Shown in pieces: positions 45,105-57,545 of a DNA stretch of 64,000 nucleotides. The stretch spans positions 1,014,686,501 through 1,014,750,500 of the forward strand of contig NC_056726.1 of the NCBI RefSeq assembly GCF_019279795.1, in the 5' to 3' direction. The DNA comes from Protopterus annectens (taxonomy: Eukaryota; Chordata; Ceratodontiformes; Protopteridae). The notes beneath the pieces are model-generated. The model made no database searches, had not been told where the DNA came from, and worked only from the letters and a program-made list of their open reading frames with translations. How positions within the stretch are numbered: position 1 is the stretch's first letter; every line of letters starts with the position of its first letter. The translations under genes were made by a program, and so were the position numbers.

Positions 45105-47490
45105 AGGTAACCTCAGTCAGCCAACAGCAAAGTATAATAAATGTAGCAACCTCAGTCAGCCAACAACAAAGTATAGTAAATGTAGCAACCTCAGTCAGCC
45201 AACAACAAAGTATAGTAAATGTAGCAACCTCAGTCAGCCAACAACAAAGTATAGTAAATGTAGCAACCTCAGTCAGCCAACAACAAAGTATAGTAAATGT
45301 AGCAACCTCAGTCAGCCAACAACAAAGTATAGTAAATGTAGCAACCTCAGTCAGCCAACAGCAAAGTATAGTAAATGTAGCAACCTCAGTCAGCCAACAA
45401 CAAAGTATAGTAAATGTAGCAACCTCAGACAGCCAACAGCAAAGTATAGTAAATGTAGCAACCTCAGTCAGCCAACAGCAAAGTATAGTAAATGTAGCAA
45501 CCTCAGTCAGCCAACAACAAAGTATAGTAAATGTAGCAACCTCAGTCAGCCAACAACAAAGTATAGTAAATGTAGCAACCTCAGTCAGCCAACAACAAAG
45601 TATAGTAAATGTAGCAACCTCAGTCAGCCAACAGCAAAGTATAGTAAATGTAGCAACCTCAGTCAGCCAACAGCAAAGTATAGTAAATGTAGCAACCTCA
45701 GTCAGCCAACAGCAAAGTATAGTAAATGTAGCAACCTCAGTCAGCCAACAGCAAAGTATAGTAAATGTAGCAACCTCAGTCAGCCAACAGCAAAGTATAG
45801 TAAATGTAGCAACCTCAGTCAGCCAACAGCAAAGTATAGTAAATGTAGCAACCTCAGTCAGCAAACAGCAAAGTATAGTAAATGTAGCAACCTCAGTCAG
45901 CCAACAGCAATGTATAGTAAATGTAGCAACCTCAGTCAGCAAACAGCAAAGTATAGTAAATGTAGCAACCTCAGTCAGCCAACAGCAATGTATAGTAAAT
46001 GTAGCAACCTCAGTCAGCCAACAGCAAAGTATAGTAAATGTAGCAACCTCAGTCAGCCAACAGCAAAGTATAGTACATGTAGCAACCTCAGTCAGCCAAC
46101 AACAAAGTATAGTAAATGTAGCAACCTCAGTCAGCCAACAACAAAGTATAGTACATGTAGCAACCTCAGTCAACCAACAACAAAGTATAGTAAATGTAGC
46201 AACCTCAGTCAGCCAACAACAAAGTATAGTAAATGTAGCAACCTCAGTCAGCCAACAACAAAGTATAGTAAATGTAGCAACCTCAGTCAGACAACAGCAA
46301 AGTATAGTAAATGTAGCAACCTTAGTCAGCCAACAGCAAAGTATAGTAAATGTAGCAACCTCAGTCAGCCAACAGCAAAGTATAGTAAATGTAGCAACCT
46401 CAGTCAGCCAACAGCAAAGTATAGTAAATGTAGCAACCTCAGTCAGCCAACAGCAAAGTATAGTAAATGTAGCAACCTCAGTCAGCCAACAACAAAGTAT
46501 AGTAAATGTAGCAACCTCAGTCAGCCAACAACAAAGTATAGTAAATGTAGCAACCTCAGTCAGCCAACAACAAAGTATAGTAAATGTAGCAACCTCAGTC
46601 AGCCAACAGCAAAGTATAGTAAATGTAGCAACCTCAGTCAGCCAACAGCAAAGTATAGTAAATGTAGCAACCTCAGTCAGCCAACAGCAAAGTATAGTAA
46701 ATGTAGCAACCTCAGTCAGCCAACAGCAAAGTATAGTAAATGTAGCAACCTCAGTCAGCCAACAACAAAGTATAGTAAATGTAGCAACCTCAGTCAGCCA
46801 ACAGCAAAGTATAGTAAATGTAGCAACCTCAGTCAGCCAACAGCAAAGTATAGTAAATGTAGCAACCTCAGTCAGCCCATAACAAAGTATAGTAAATGTA
46901 GCAACCTCAGTCAGCCAACAGCAAAGTATAGTAAATGTAGCAACCTCAGTCAGCCAACAGCAAAGTATAGTAAATGTAGCAACCTCAGTCAGCCAACAGC
47001 AAAGTATAGTAAATGTAGCAACCTCAGTCAGCCAATAACAAAGTATAGTAAATGTAGCAACTTCAGTCAGCCAACAACAAAGTATAGTAAATGTAGCAAC
47101 CTCAGTCAGCCAACAGCAAAGTATAGTAAATGTAGCAACCTCAGTCAGCCAATAACAAAGTATAGTAAATGTAGCAACCTCAGTCAGCCAACAACAAAGT
47201 ATAGTAAATGTAGCAACCTCAGTCAGCCAACAGCAAAGTATAGTAAATGTAGCAACCTCAGTCAGCCAACAGCAAAGTATTGTAACTGTAGCAACCTCAG
47301 TCAGCCAACAACAAAGTATAGTAAATGTAGCAACCTCAGTCAGCCAACAGCAAAGTATAGTAAATGTAGCAACCTCAGTCAGCCAATAACAAAGTATAGT
47401 AAATGTAGCAACCTCAGTCAGCCAACAACTATGTATAGTAAATGTAGCAACTTCAGTCAGCCAACAACAAAATATAGTAAATATAGCATG
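45105..47490. repeat. 39-bp minisatellite, about 61 units
   Basis: Units AGCAACCTCAGTCAGCCAAC / AGCAAAGTATAGTAAATGT, 39 bp, nearly all identical except an A/G at one site (ACAACAAAG or ACAGCAAAG) and rare changes. The period is divisible by three, so an 808-codon frame on the minus strand (47493-45067) and a 554-codon frame on the plus strand (45910-47574) stay open. Neither has non-repeat coding context. High identity implies recent homogenisation or expansion. Confidence 0.95.
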
Positions 47491-48245
47491 CATAGCCTAC
47501 CCTGTCTTCCAGGGTACCTCTACGTAACCTTTATGCCAACTCTCCCATCCATGTCATGCTGCCCTTGTACTTAGTGAATGCACAGGATTGGTACAGAAAA
47601 GTACTGGTGCAGTGTTCAGTTGCCATATAAGGAACATAAAGTGTATGACATACATAGTACGCACTTTGTGCTGGAAGCAAGTGTGGAAGTGAATATGCAA
47701 GCTATATTCCTTAATAAGACACTATACAAGCAGACTGAGGTATATATAGGTATTGCATAAAGGGCACACCACTGTCAATCAAGGGTAAAGGCACCTCTCA
47801 ACCAACCAGCTCTTGCCTTACTGAACACCATAATATATTGAGTTAGGAGACCTTGTCTCTTTATTCATTGTTCTGTGCATATGCATGGATAGTTCAGCAG
47901 CCTTACCTTGCATTAATCTAGCCTACCTGCTTAAGATCTATATCATATTGTATTTTGTAACTGTATTTTGTATTTTAAGTTACACTTTTTTTCTGTACCT
48001 GTATTGCACTTGAAAATATATTGACTGCACTCTACTTACTTTAAATAAATAAAACATACACTGAAATTAAAAAAAAATATTTTACAATGCAAATATGCAA
48101 AGTATAAAACTTGTGACTGCTGTTGGGGTCATCATTGTAAGTTATACTATAGAAAATTTAAGAGCAACAGAGGAAATGAACAGAAAGCTTCAAACTGCTG
48201 CATTTCTCAAAATTCCCTTTTCTGTGAGGTACAGTAATCTCAGCT
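47491..48245. other. No gene recognised
   Basis: Unassigned DNA between the minisatellite and a SINE fragment. AAATAAATAAAACATAC near 48040 resembles a LINE tail but lacks supporting motifs. Confidence 0.4.
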
Positions 48246-48380
48246 GATGTATAGTTTCATAGGTCAATAGGCAAATACTAAGCTAGCTGCCTTTGTTGGC
48301 CATTTTAAGTCTAGCCAATTTGCCTTTCAAAGGTGAGATTCAAACCCTGTATCTTGTGACTGTGAGGAAAACACTTCAGC
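48246..48380 (-). mobile_element. SINE-A, old minus-strand copy
   Basis: TTTCATAGGTCAATAGG, AATACTAAGCTAGCTGCC, GCCATTTTAAGTCTAGCC and ATTCAAACCCTGTATCTTGTG match SINE-A in reverse with many substitutions. Confidence 0.65.
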
Positions 48381-48754
48381 CTTTGAGTGCATGTCATAAT
48401 TTGCAACTCATGATTAACTGCACTTAACTTTTCAGTTCCAGAACTTACGTTATGTACTGCTGAACCTATGAGAACACCATTGTGCAGGTATCATGTAAAG
48501 TATCAGGCAAGTGTGTATGTACTGCTTACCGAAATGATAGGTGCTAATCACAGCAGTTCCCATATGCACATACAACTTAATTGAGATAAAATATATGATA
48601 CTGTCTTTGGGACAAGTGCCATAATGGGATAAGGTGTAGGGTATATACAGTAAGTACATGGACTGCAAAGGGTAGGTTGAGGGCACTGTAGGGTGTCTGT
48701 AAACAGAATACAATACAGAGCTGGTACAGTGAAAAGTGTATGTTAGTGTGGAGT

Positions 48755-49545
48755 GTTTATAATGCTGACTGATGGGGGCACCGTTCCCACACTGATGTCG
48801 GTATCATTATATAATGCTGACTAATGGGGGCACAATTCCCACATTGATGTCGGTAGCATTACATAATGCTGACTGAAAGGGGCACCATTCCCACACTGAT
48901 GTCAGTATCATTACATAATGCTGACTGATAGGGGCACTGTTCTCTCACTGATGTATGTAGCATTACATAATGTTGACTGATGGCGGCACCATTCCCACAC
49001 TGATGTCTGTATCATTATATAATGCTAACTGATGGGGGCACCGTTCCCACACTGATGTCAGTATCATTACATAATGCTGACTGATGGGGTCACCGTTCCC
49101 ACTCTGCTGTTGGTATCATTATATAATGCTGACTGATAGGGGCACTGTTCCCACACTGATGTCGGTATCATTGTATAATGCTGACTGATGGGCCACCGTT
49201 CCAACAATGATGTCGGTATCATTATATAATGCTGAGTGATGAGGGCACTGTTCCCACACAGATGTTGGTATCATTATATAATGCTGACTGATGGGGGCAC
49301 CATTCCCACACTGATGTCGGCATCATTATATAATGCTGACTGATGGGGGTACCGGTTCCACACTGATGTCGGTATCATTATATAATGCTGACTGATGGGA
49401 GCACCATTCCCACACTGATGTCAGTATCATTACATAATGCTGACTGATACGGGCACCGTTCCCACACTGATGTCGGTATCATTATATAATGCTGACTGAT
49501 GGGGGCACCATTCCCACACTGATGTCGGTATCATTATAGAGCGTT
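48755..49545. repeat. 52-bp minisatellite, about 15 units
   Basis: Units of ATAATGCTGACTGATGGGGG / CACCGTTCCCACACTGATGT / CGGTATCATTAT spaced 52 bp (for example AATGCTGAC at 48761, 48813, 48865). The unit joins are ATTATATAAT, a small palindrome. Not divisible by three, so frames are short. Confidence 0.93.
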
Positions 49546-50812
49546 AAGGAGGTATAATGTAAACAAAGCGTCATGCCTATAATCACAAGAAAAGAAGGGG
49601 CCTCTGGCACTAATGCATAATTATTTGTTTTGTGTACAAATGAAAACAGGTACAACATGAGCAAGTGCCATACCTGACACCTGACAACATCATGTGGCTG
49701 TTCTCATCTCAAAATAAAAAGCAGAAGGAGCTGGTAGGTTTACTGATGCTTTACTCCCGTAGAGTTGCTGAATATGAAGAAGTTCTCCAGATACAGTCCG
49801 CATATCTATACGGTCACCCATGAGGTTACTTCCTCATCTGTTCACGCAGCTCTTTCAGGGATTTTCTAGTATGCACAAAATAGTCTTTGGCTGTGCAGCT
49901 TTCTCACTTTCCTTGCACGAGGGACATTATTTTCTTAACTGTTATAAAGTCTGTTAATGTGATAAACAGTAGAGATTCAAAATCCTTAGCATGGATGTGG
50001 TTGTTACTCATCACATGATCACTGCCTATTTTAGTCTCAGATTTAAAATAACACTGTGTAACTCTGGGTGAGAAAAGATATATACTGGCATATCAGTAAT
50101 TATGTGCAGTATTTTGACAAGCCATGACTTAAAAAGGGGTAAAAAAGCATTAAGAGCAGATGCCTGTTTTCAGGAATCATCAAAGTCACGTGATTCTCCC
50201 GTTTGCATGAGGAGGAGGAGGAGGCAATCTTTATAGTCTTACTTTAGTAAGATCAAAGGGATGCCCAGTGACCTGGACCATGTGATAATTTAAATTACAG
50301 CTCCTGAAAAGCATTTATGGAGTTTAATGAGGCTGAGAAACTGGTGTTGGAGGTTGAAAATTAGATTCATATACTTATGTTATGAAGAAGATGAATGCAG
50401 TGATTTTAAAAATGAGTGATAAATGCAGAAAATTGGAGACCGCCCATGAATATGTCACTTTTAGGTACATATAGAAACATCAAGGGTAGACTCTATTGCA
50501 GTTGCTATGACATTGCCTCCAAGAGGCATTGAACATTTTGGATTTTCTAATAGACTTCTAAACTGCAGTATATTCCTGTCGTACTATTCAAGTAAAAGGA
50601 ACCATCTGTATGCACGAATAACATCTTTGAAGTGTCCTAAATGACAATTAATATATTTGCAGATAACACTGTTTTCAGTAGCAGGAATAAACTTGATACA
50701 TTTTTAAAGATATTTTAGTATTTTTAAACAAAAGTAGTAAAGATCCCATAATTAGATAATAAAAGCCTACAAAATACAATTAAATCTATCTAAGTAAAGT
50801 AGATTGATGTTT
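49546..50812. other. No gene recognised
   Basis: Mostly unique-looking DNA. A GGAGGAGGAGGAGGC run at 50209-50224. The next downstream exons of the minus-strand kinase gene were looked for here and not recognised. Confidence 0.4.
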
Positions 50813-51262
50813 ATGTATAACCACAATCAAAAACGAAGAGCCAGTGATTACCTTTTGTTGTATTTAATGAAAAACACGTCCAATAAGACGCAGTCTGTAC
50901 TCCAATAAAAAATGACGAAATTCACCAATATTCTCTGCCACGTTATTGAAACACAAGTAGTATAATAACAAGAATAAAAGACACCTAATAGCAGCACACA
51001 ATAACTGATCCTCTCTAGCACCTCGGCTTTACAGAGTATACTTATGTTCACCATTCTTTACCTTATGTATTAGTATATAAGTTAAAGACTGGCGAACAGA
51101 AGTATACTCTGTAAAGGCTGTAAAGACGAGGCGCTACAGAGGATCAGTTATTGTGTGCTGCTATTAGGTGTCTTTTTTATTCTTGATGTGACGTGTTTTT
51201 CATTAAATACAACAAAAGGTAATCACTGGTTCTTCGTTTTTGATTATGGTTATATATCTGTG
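50813..51262. mobile_element. Foldback (inverted-repeat) element
   Basis: The outer arms (ATCAAAAACGAAGA..CCAGTGATTACC and its reverse complement ending at 51262) pair almost perfectly. Pairing continues through ACACCTAATAGCAGCACACA / AATAACTGATCCTCT and GAGTATACTT. The centre is about 40 bp (51046-51085). The left arm has about 85 extra bp (50880-50965) missing from the right arm. No coding capacity. A MITE-like or foldback transposon, or a palindrome made by head-to-head insertion, are the options. Confidence 0.75.
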
Positions 51263-51470
51263 TTTCTTGGCGAATTAGTGGTTGAATGTGCATCAATATT
51301 TTTATTTTGATGTTATATCCATTGTTAAGAAATATTTTAATGTATTTTCTGAAAAAGTGTATGGGACTCTGGGTTAATGGCTTACCTTTGAGAAAGTGAT
51401 TAATGAACATGCAGTTAAATACACCAAGGTGAGTAAATGTTCTAGTTTAAAAACACTTTAACCTCCTTCA

Positions 51471-52385
51471 TAGATTCATAGGTTGGTACTAGGCTATCGG
51501 TCCTAGGACCTATACAAGCCTAGCCATAACAGTTCCCTGGATATTTCTTCCCACAATATTTACTTCCCTGGACCCCTGTCTAGCAGGGTGACTGATGTGA
51601 TCCCCTGGGTGAATTTCCTATCTCCCATCCAATTGTCAACGTTCCTTTTGAAGAGCACCAAGGAGGCGCTCTGCTTGACATGTATGGGCAGTCTATTCCA
51701 GAGTATGGGGAGTCTCTAGGTCAGGAACCTATTCCTCCAGCATGTTTTGTTCATTGTGATGACAAGGTTTAGATCCCTGGAGCGTGTGGCTCTGAGGGAC
51801 TGGGATTTCTTTAAGTGGAGCATGTCCAACAACTCAGGGTTTGACATGGCCTTGTATGTTAAGCAGAGATCGCTTCTGAGTAGACGATATGCCACAGAGT
51901 ATAGCTGAAATTTTTTAGATGGTCAGTATAGGGCATCTGCTTTAGGCCTGTGATTCTTTTAGTGAAGTATTTCTGCAGCCTTTCCAGCTGTTGCAGATGT
52001 CTTGTGAGGTACATATTAAACGGGGCATTGTACTCTATAATGGATCTAATGAGGGATGAGTACAGTGGGACAATGACCTCCTTTTTTCTGGATGAAAAGC
52101 CCTTAATGATGAGGTGTGTCACATAGAAGTATTTCCTGACTGTTGTGGCGATGTGGTTATTGAAGGTGAGAAACTGTCCACCTGTGTCCCTAAATCTCTC
52201 ATCACACTTTCGGTGTTTAGTGTACTGCCACCTATGTGGTAATTCACGGCTACATGGTTTTTCCCAAAGGGGATAACCATACATTTCTTGGCATTAAGCT
52301 TGAGCCCATGCTTCTTGTACCAAGTGTCTGTTTCTGTAAGGCCCTTTTTGTGGAATATCCACATCATTTGGGGATTCAATAATGG
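51471..52385 (-). pseudogene. CR1-like LINE copy 4, 3' part
   Basis: Covers the region just after the RT catalytic box to the 3' end. It shows KGLTETDTWYKKHGLKLNAK (52340-52280), IPFGKNHVAVNYHIGGS, frame changes near 52200, then VTHLIIKGFSSRKKEVIVPL and MYLTRHLQQLERLQKYFTKR. The 3' end carries the usual TAGATTCATAGGTTGGTACTAG. The FADD box itself is lost at the truncation. Confidence 0.85.
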
Positions 52386-52934
52386 CTTAATAAAAGTTTA
52401 TGTTTTTCTGGAATTACAGTTTTAGTGATTTTGAACTACAAGAGAAACATGTTTGTTTGGAGCATATCCAGCTTTGGTTTTTATTCAGTAATGGCTCCCA
52501 GTTTGCATAGGCTTCCATGCATAATGCTCAGTAATAACTTGTGGTTTAACATGCTTGATTATGGTTATGTAATTTCATATACAGCTTCTCAGAATCTGCC
52601 TTCTCACATATCCAAACTGACTCTGTTTTCACATATGACATCCAGCTTCCAATGGAGTGTCTTATTTATTTTTTCCTAAATGCTTAAGAGTTCTGTGCCC
52701 GCAAATTGGATGGAAGTGTCACTTGTCCCTTTTCAGCTCCAGTACTGTCTTTTCTTTCATAGACTAACTTCTACACTGACAGCACAAGCAAGAGACATGA
52801 ATTTAAGGGTCTTATTTCTGATAACTTATAGACCAGCACACTCAAATACACATATGCAGGCGCACATACACACATAACCACTCAAAGGTGTACACACCCA
52901 TGCACACAAAGGATCAAACACACCCACTCAAAGA

Positions 52935-53010
<76 letters not shown>

Positions 53011-54367
53011 ACACGCACTCACCAAAGAAGAAGTGTGCTCTTGGATATTATTTATTTTTGAAGATCACCTGTTTTGAATCAATTGTTTAGAGGAAGAAGC
53101 ATCTTGTTTCTTTTAAAAGGCATGTTAGGACAATTCCTTCTGCAATATAATTATGGGTGCCTCTTAACACTTTGTCTGCGTAAATAATCTTTATTTCATC
53201 AGTAAAACCACGAATAAGGAATAATTGATCACACAGTTAATCATTTAGATAAAATATAAAAAGGCCATCTTAGATGGCTTTGCTCCTATGGCAGTAAGTA
53301 TATGTAAAGGACTAAAATAATCTGATGTACTGATTATAAACAATGTTATCTCATAACCTGATTTTAGTATTTGCACATTTGGTCATTCAGCATTTTTTCC
53401 ATGATATTTTTACTTGGCAAACCAGCATTGGGTCGGCTAGAGTCCCTTTTTCAAATATGTCATTATAGTTTGACAGTTACAGTCTGTTTACATCATATAA
53501 AGAGATAATATCAATCTGTCTCCAGTTGTTTTTTTTTTTTACTTCAGTGACTGCAAAATCCTAGTAAGTGTTTTGCAGCGCTGTGTCCTGCCCAAGTAAC
53601 TCAAAACAAATAATTGTTGTGTTTTACTGTTCTTGGACACGGCTAAAACGAAGGCATCTGACCACGTATGGAAAATTATTACAGGTAAATAATCAAACTG
53701 CTTAGCAGTGGTCCTAGTGTGTACAACTGAGATGTTGACAAGAAGACACATTAACGAGACATGTCATTTCACAGGCTTTATAGTTTCTTTAGTTTTCTCT
53801 AATCTCCTCTCACATCACTTTAATTTTAACGTGGTTGCAAATGAGAATTAGTATTTAAAATTAGGACATCAAACATAACTGTGATTTTCTTTTTTCAAAA
53901 CAGGTTTATAACTGTGATTTTCTGAGTGCATGTCAGAGAACTTATTTCTACAGATGCAGTTTTTAAGACTGGTGCTAGTAACCATGAGTTCCTTTATTCA
54001 CCGGTGACTAAATTAAATGGCAAATCACTATGACTTCAGTGAATGTTTCATAATTCCAAATAAGGATAAGGAAGGAACGCCTCAACATGCGAATTAATTC
54101 TCCATAATATGTACTTAAGGCTTAAGCTAGCAGAAGTTCAGACCTTCTTCCTGAATACTTTGTATTTCTATTTAGCGAGCCCTTTCTTATGACAAAGTGA
54201 CTGGCACTGTATGAAAACATGCAGAAAGAAAGTAATCCTTGCTTGATGTTACCTGGAGTACTTTGCAGTTACTGTATTCATAAATGGAAATACAAAGGGT
54301 TAATCTTTTTGTGGACTTTGTTGTACTAAGAGTGTCTAGATTCAGAAGCCAGGTATAAATTACTCAC
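52386..54367. other. No gene recognised; intron-like
   Basis: About 2 kb directly downstream (in gene sense) of the kinase exon. Only the AC microsatellite at 52931-53008 is supported. No second exon was recognised. Confidence 0.45.
52931..53008. repeat. (AC)n microsatellite
   Basis: An uninterrupted AC run of about 78 bp within a longer AC-rich stretch. Confidence 0.96.
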
Positions 54368-54455
54368 CAGCTGGCAGAATTCCATGATAAGGAGGAAGGG
54401 GATAGTTTCAGTACAGATTCCCAGACATTGAAGGATATTTGGGTGCTGGAGACTT
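54368..54455 (-). CDS. LMTK3: Single kinase-domain exon of a lemur tyrosine kinase (LMTK family, probably LMTK3)
   Basis: Read on the minus strand, an 88-nt exon encodes [19 protein letters not shown] and [10 protein letters not shown]. This is the N-lobe stretch of a protein kinase running from the HPN motif to the hinge (MEF). The acceptor is CTCTTTTAATTTCTTCCAG and the donor CTG|GTGAGT, both strong. The exon begins one base into a codon and ends in phase 0. The HPN(I/V)LQCLG and LLIMEFCQL combination is characteristic of LMTK/AATYK kinases, membrane-anchored kinases of nervous tissue. From memory [10 protein letters not shown] fits LMTK3 better than LMTK2 or AATK. The neighbouring exons are not found, so its introns must be long, and the surrounding repeats are probably intronic. 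Confidence 0.8.
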
Positions 54456-54959
54456 CTGGAAGAAATTAAAAGAGATTTAAATCATTTGTAAGAAATTTGG
54501 AAGTAACATTTTTCCTAAAATCTACATATAACCAGTTTCTGTTTTTACTTATGATATGTAGCTGATATAATTCTTTACTATATCAGATGGCCATCTACAT
54601 ATCAGGAAATGTATTATGGTATACCATGGCATGCAGTTAAGGTACAGTACTCCCATTCAAATGTTTTGTTCCGTAGACTCCAATTCATTCATTACATTCT
54701 AAACAAGTGTTTAATACAGCTCTATTCAAAACGGCAGCCAGAACCAGCAGTTTGATCCAGTTCAAATCTTTAATAGATAATATATCTTATTTTTTATTAA
54801 ATTGCCAGAGTCATTCCACCATATACTATAAATACATGTAGCTGGATGAAGTAAAATGAAGTTTGTCATTCTACCACCTGAGTACTATAAATCTTATTTG
54901 TCCCCAAGCACAGCACTCACCTGAATCTCCAAATCTTGTTTGCCCTAAGCGCTGCACCC

Positions 54960-56680
54960 AAAGTCAGCTATAAACTACAATCCTTCTGTAGGGGAAAACA
55001 AGGATTTTAGCCCCTGCAAAAGAAAACTAACCCAAAAGCTACCTCTTATATCCATCCAATATCCATCCTCCCAATTCTGGTAAAATTCTTGAAAAGAGAC
55101 TACACCCATCTCTCTCTATATATCCAGCAGTACCATCTGTTGTCTTCCAAACAAGATGGCTTCTGTTCTGGAGCACTTTGGACCCTAACTGATGACATCC
55201 TGCTAAACTCTGATAATAGCCTCCTTAAAGGTGTCCTATTTATAGTCCTGAACAAAGGCATTTGACCTCATTAACCACTATCTTCTCCAAAAAAAAAAAC
55301 TAATTGAAATTGGTGTCAGTCAAAATACCACTCCTTGGTTTAAAAACTTCCTTACTGACAGACACTTCAGAGTTAAATAGGATTCTCCCAATCAGAATTT
55401 GCACCTATCACCAAAATGTACCATGAGGATCCATTCTTCCTCCCTCCTCTTCTCCATATTCATCAACAAACTTCTTTGTGCCTCCCCTATTTCCCACTTA
55501 TCCTATATGCTGATGACATCGTCACTTACTGATCAGGTCACTCTCACTCTCAAACCAACATCCAATGCCAGTCCAATTGGACTTACATAAGCTCCACCAA
55601 TGGCTCATAAACCACAAACTACTTCTAAACCCCAAGAAGACCAAAACTATGCTTTTTGGAACTCAACAGAAAATTCTCCAAGGACCTGACTCCTTAACTA
55701 TCATTGACCTACACTACCATTCCATAAAGATAAGCTCCACTGTCAAATACTAGAACTATGGCTTTATCAGGGACTAAACTTCCATTTCCAAATAGACAAT
55801 AAACTCCCTTTTTTTCCTGGGCCAAAATGATCTCCTGTTTTGTATCCCAGTTAGCCTGAGCCGCCACTGGCAAAGGAGTTCTCCTTTCGCAACATGAATA
55901 CGGCTCTCAAATTGTACTTTTGTAAGCAAGGAAAAAACATTGCCAGACTCCTGACTATCTGTGAAAGCATTTGCTGATTCATTACAAACCCACCTCTCCA
56001 TGAGCATCACTGTATCACCCCAGAAAAAGCCAAATGGCTACCCATAAACCTTAGATCTAACCTACTTTAAGAATCACAGTTCTACAAACTACTCAGACTT
56101 CACACATTTACTCCCCTTGCTGCTAGACTTCACTAGAAAATGTCCTCATACAACCTGAGACACTACACAATAAGCCAAACGTACTCTCATAAACCCTACA
56201 ACCAAACTCCATGGCACTGCACATACTTTCACCTCTGAAATACCTTTTGTTTCGCAATCTCTCCCTATCAACATTAAGGAAATCAACACTTATTCCAAAT
56301 TTTGAATGCAGCTCAACAAGCACTTCTTCATCTAAGCCAAATGCTCCAGCTTCAACAAAGGACATATCCCCTAACCTATCTCTTTTGTGAGTCTCTTCTC
56401 CTGTCTCAAGAGTCACTGAAAATTGACGCACTTTACAAACTAATGTATATATGGTACATTATACTGTTTGTGATTGTACATTGCACTGTGCTTGTTTACT
56501 AGAATGTATGTATACAGTTATTTCTCTTTAAATATTCTGAACTACTATGTTATTGCTTAAATTTCTGCATTTTTTTGTTAGTAAATATTTTATATTTCAA
56601 CTGGCTGAGCTTGAAATTGGTCAGTATTGATCAGTCCACTACCCTAGTAAACAAATATAAATAAATAAATAAATAAAATA
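54960..56680 (+). pseudogene. L2/Rex1-like LINE, RT and C-terminus, plus strand
   Basis: NSGKILEKRLHP near 55070, then LYADDIV (about 55505-55525), WLINHKLLLNPKKTKTMLFG (about 55600-55660) and ALHILSPLKYLLFRNLSLST (about 56210-56270). These follow the order of an L2/Rex1-type RT: the NYRPIS-like region, YADD box, thumb and C-terminus. It ends in an ATAA repeat tail (56656-56680). Many stops and frame changes make it nonfunctional. It is antisense to the kinase gene. Confidence 0.75.
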
Positions 56681-57055
56681 ACATTTAGTCGGCCACTACT
56701 TTGTATGTTCAAAACCAGATTTTTGAACATCATACAGATTAGTTAACATGAAATATAAGGTACACCATGTTACAAATTAATATAAAACTAAGTCAATCAA
56801 GAAAAAAAAACAGAAACATGCTTACATGTTATATAAACATGTATTATTGACAATCAGCAGCATATATCTTGGAGAAAATGAATATAATAAAACTTCAGTA
56901 TAGTTTCTTTTATATTTTGTAACCCTCCCTCCAGAATCTTCTTCTTACCTGATTTGCAGTGTTTTCATAATTCTTGTGAAAATCAATGTGTTATAAAAGA
57001 TTATCTCAGTCTCAAAACATGCATCCATATTAGGTATTTCTTAAAACATATTGGG
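56681..57055. other. No gene recognised
   Basis: AT-rich DNA. A minus-strand donor-like ATCAG|GTAAGA near 56945 is present, but the adjacent reading frame shows no recognisable domain. Confidence 0.4.
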
Positions 57056-57240
57056 CAGGATTCAGGAAGCCTCCGTGTAAGTGTTACAAGGCTTACATGG
57101 AGGCTGCAGTTAAACGGTGTGACGTCAGCATGTCATGCATATGCATGAGGGCATGCTGAATCACACCTAAGGCTTACACCGTCCGTGGAAGACAGTAGGG
57201 GGCGTGTCCATAGGCCGAGTCCTGCAAGCGGACACGCCCT
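57056..57240. repeat. Hairpin-rich GC segment, possible transposon end
   Basis: AGCCTCCGTGTAAG faces CTTACATGGAGGCT (57068-57106), and further short palindromes follow (GCATGTCATGC, GCATATGC). GGCGTGTCC and GGACACGCC also pair (57201-57238). Composition shifts sharply from the AT-rich flank. Together with 60921-61028 it brackets the Myb/SANT locus and may be one end of a DNA transposon. GGATTCAG here and CTGAAT near 61037 are weak terminal inverted candidates. Confidence 0.45.
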
Positions 57241-57483
57241 CAGAAGAGTAAAAGTGCCCAAAGTAAACCCCCACCACAGAGTACATGGAAATGTGAATAA
57301 ACACAACACAACACATGCCCCCACAGACTATGAACATAAAATTATATAAATGAACATGTTATATTTTTTTTAATTGTAAAGATGTTTGCCCGTGAGTGCG
57401 CTCGTTTGCGCGGGCGTGCCCGTAGCTCAGCCACAGTTAGCAGTAAGTGGAAAAGCATATAAGAACTAACTATGCAAAGTAAG

Positions 57484-57545
57484 CCAAAAAGCAATAGCGT
57501 AGCGGTAGAGACATCGGCTGAAGTGCAGGCAGTCATGGTCCGGGT
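57484..57545 (+). mobile_element. tRNA-like SINE head
   Basis: TAGCGTAGCGGTAGAGACATC resembles a tRNA A-box region, and GGTCCGGGTCCCC, 34 bases on, a degenerate B-box. It is followed by a T-rich stretch. It could be a tRNA pseudogene or SINE head; no cloverleaf was confirmed. Confidence 0.4.

Noticed and set aside
45067..47493. An 808-codon open frame on the minus strand and a 554-codon frame on the plus strand
   Set aside because: Both are by-products of a 39-bp tandem repeat whose period is divisible by three. There is no non-repeat coding context, splice site or promoter, and both strands are open equally.
40520..49545. CRISPR-like arrays
   Set aside because: These are contiguous tandem repeats without unique spacers, in a eukaryotic genome.
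53041..53075. Acceptor-like CAG followed by GTGATCTTC on the minus strand, resembling the expected next kinase exon (GDLK)
   Set aside because: The frame runs into stops within four codons and the phase does not match the exon at 54368-54455.
57484..57545. A functional tRNA gene
   Set aside because: The B-box is degenerate and a complete cloverleaf could not be drawn; a SINE head or tRNA relic is more likely.
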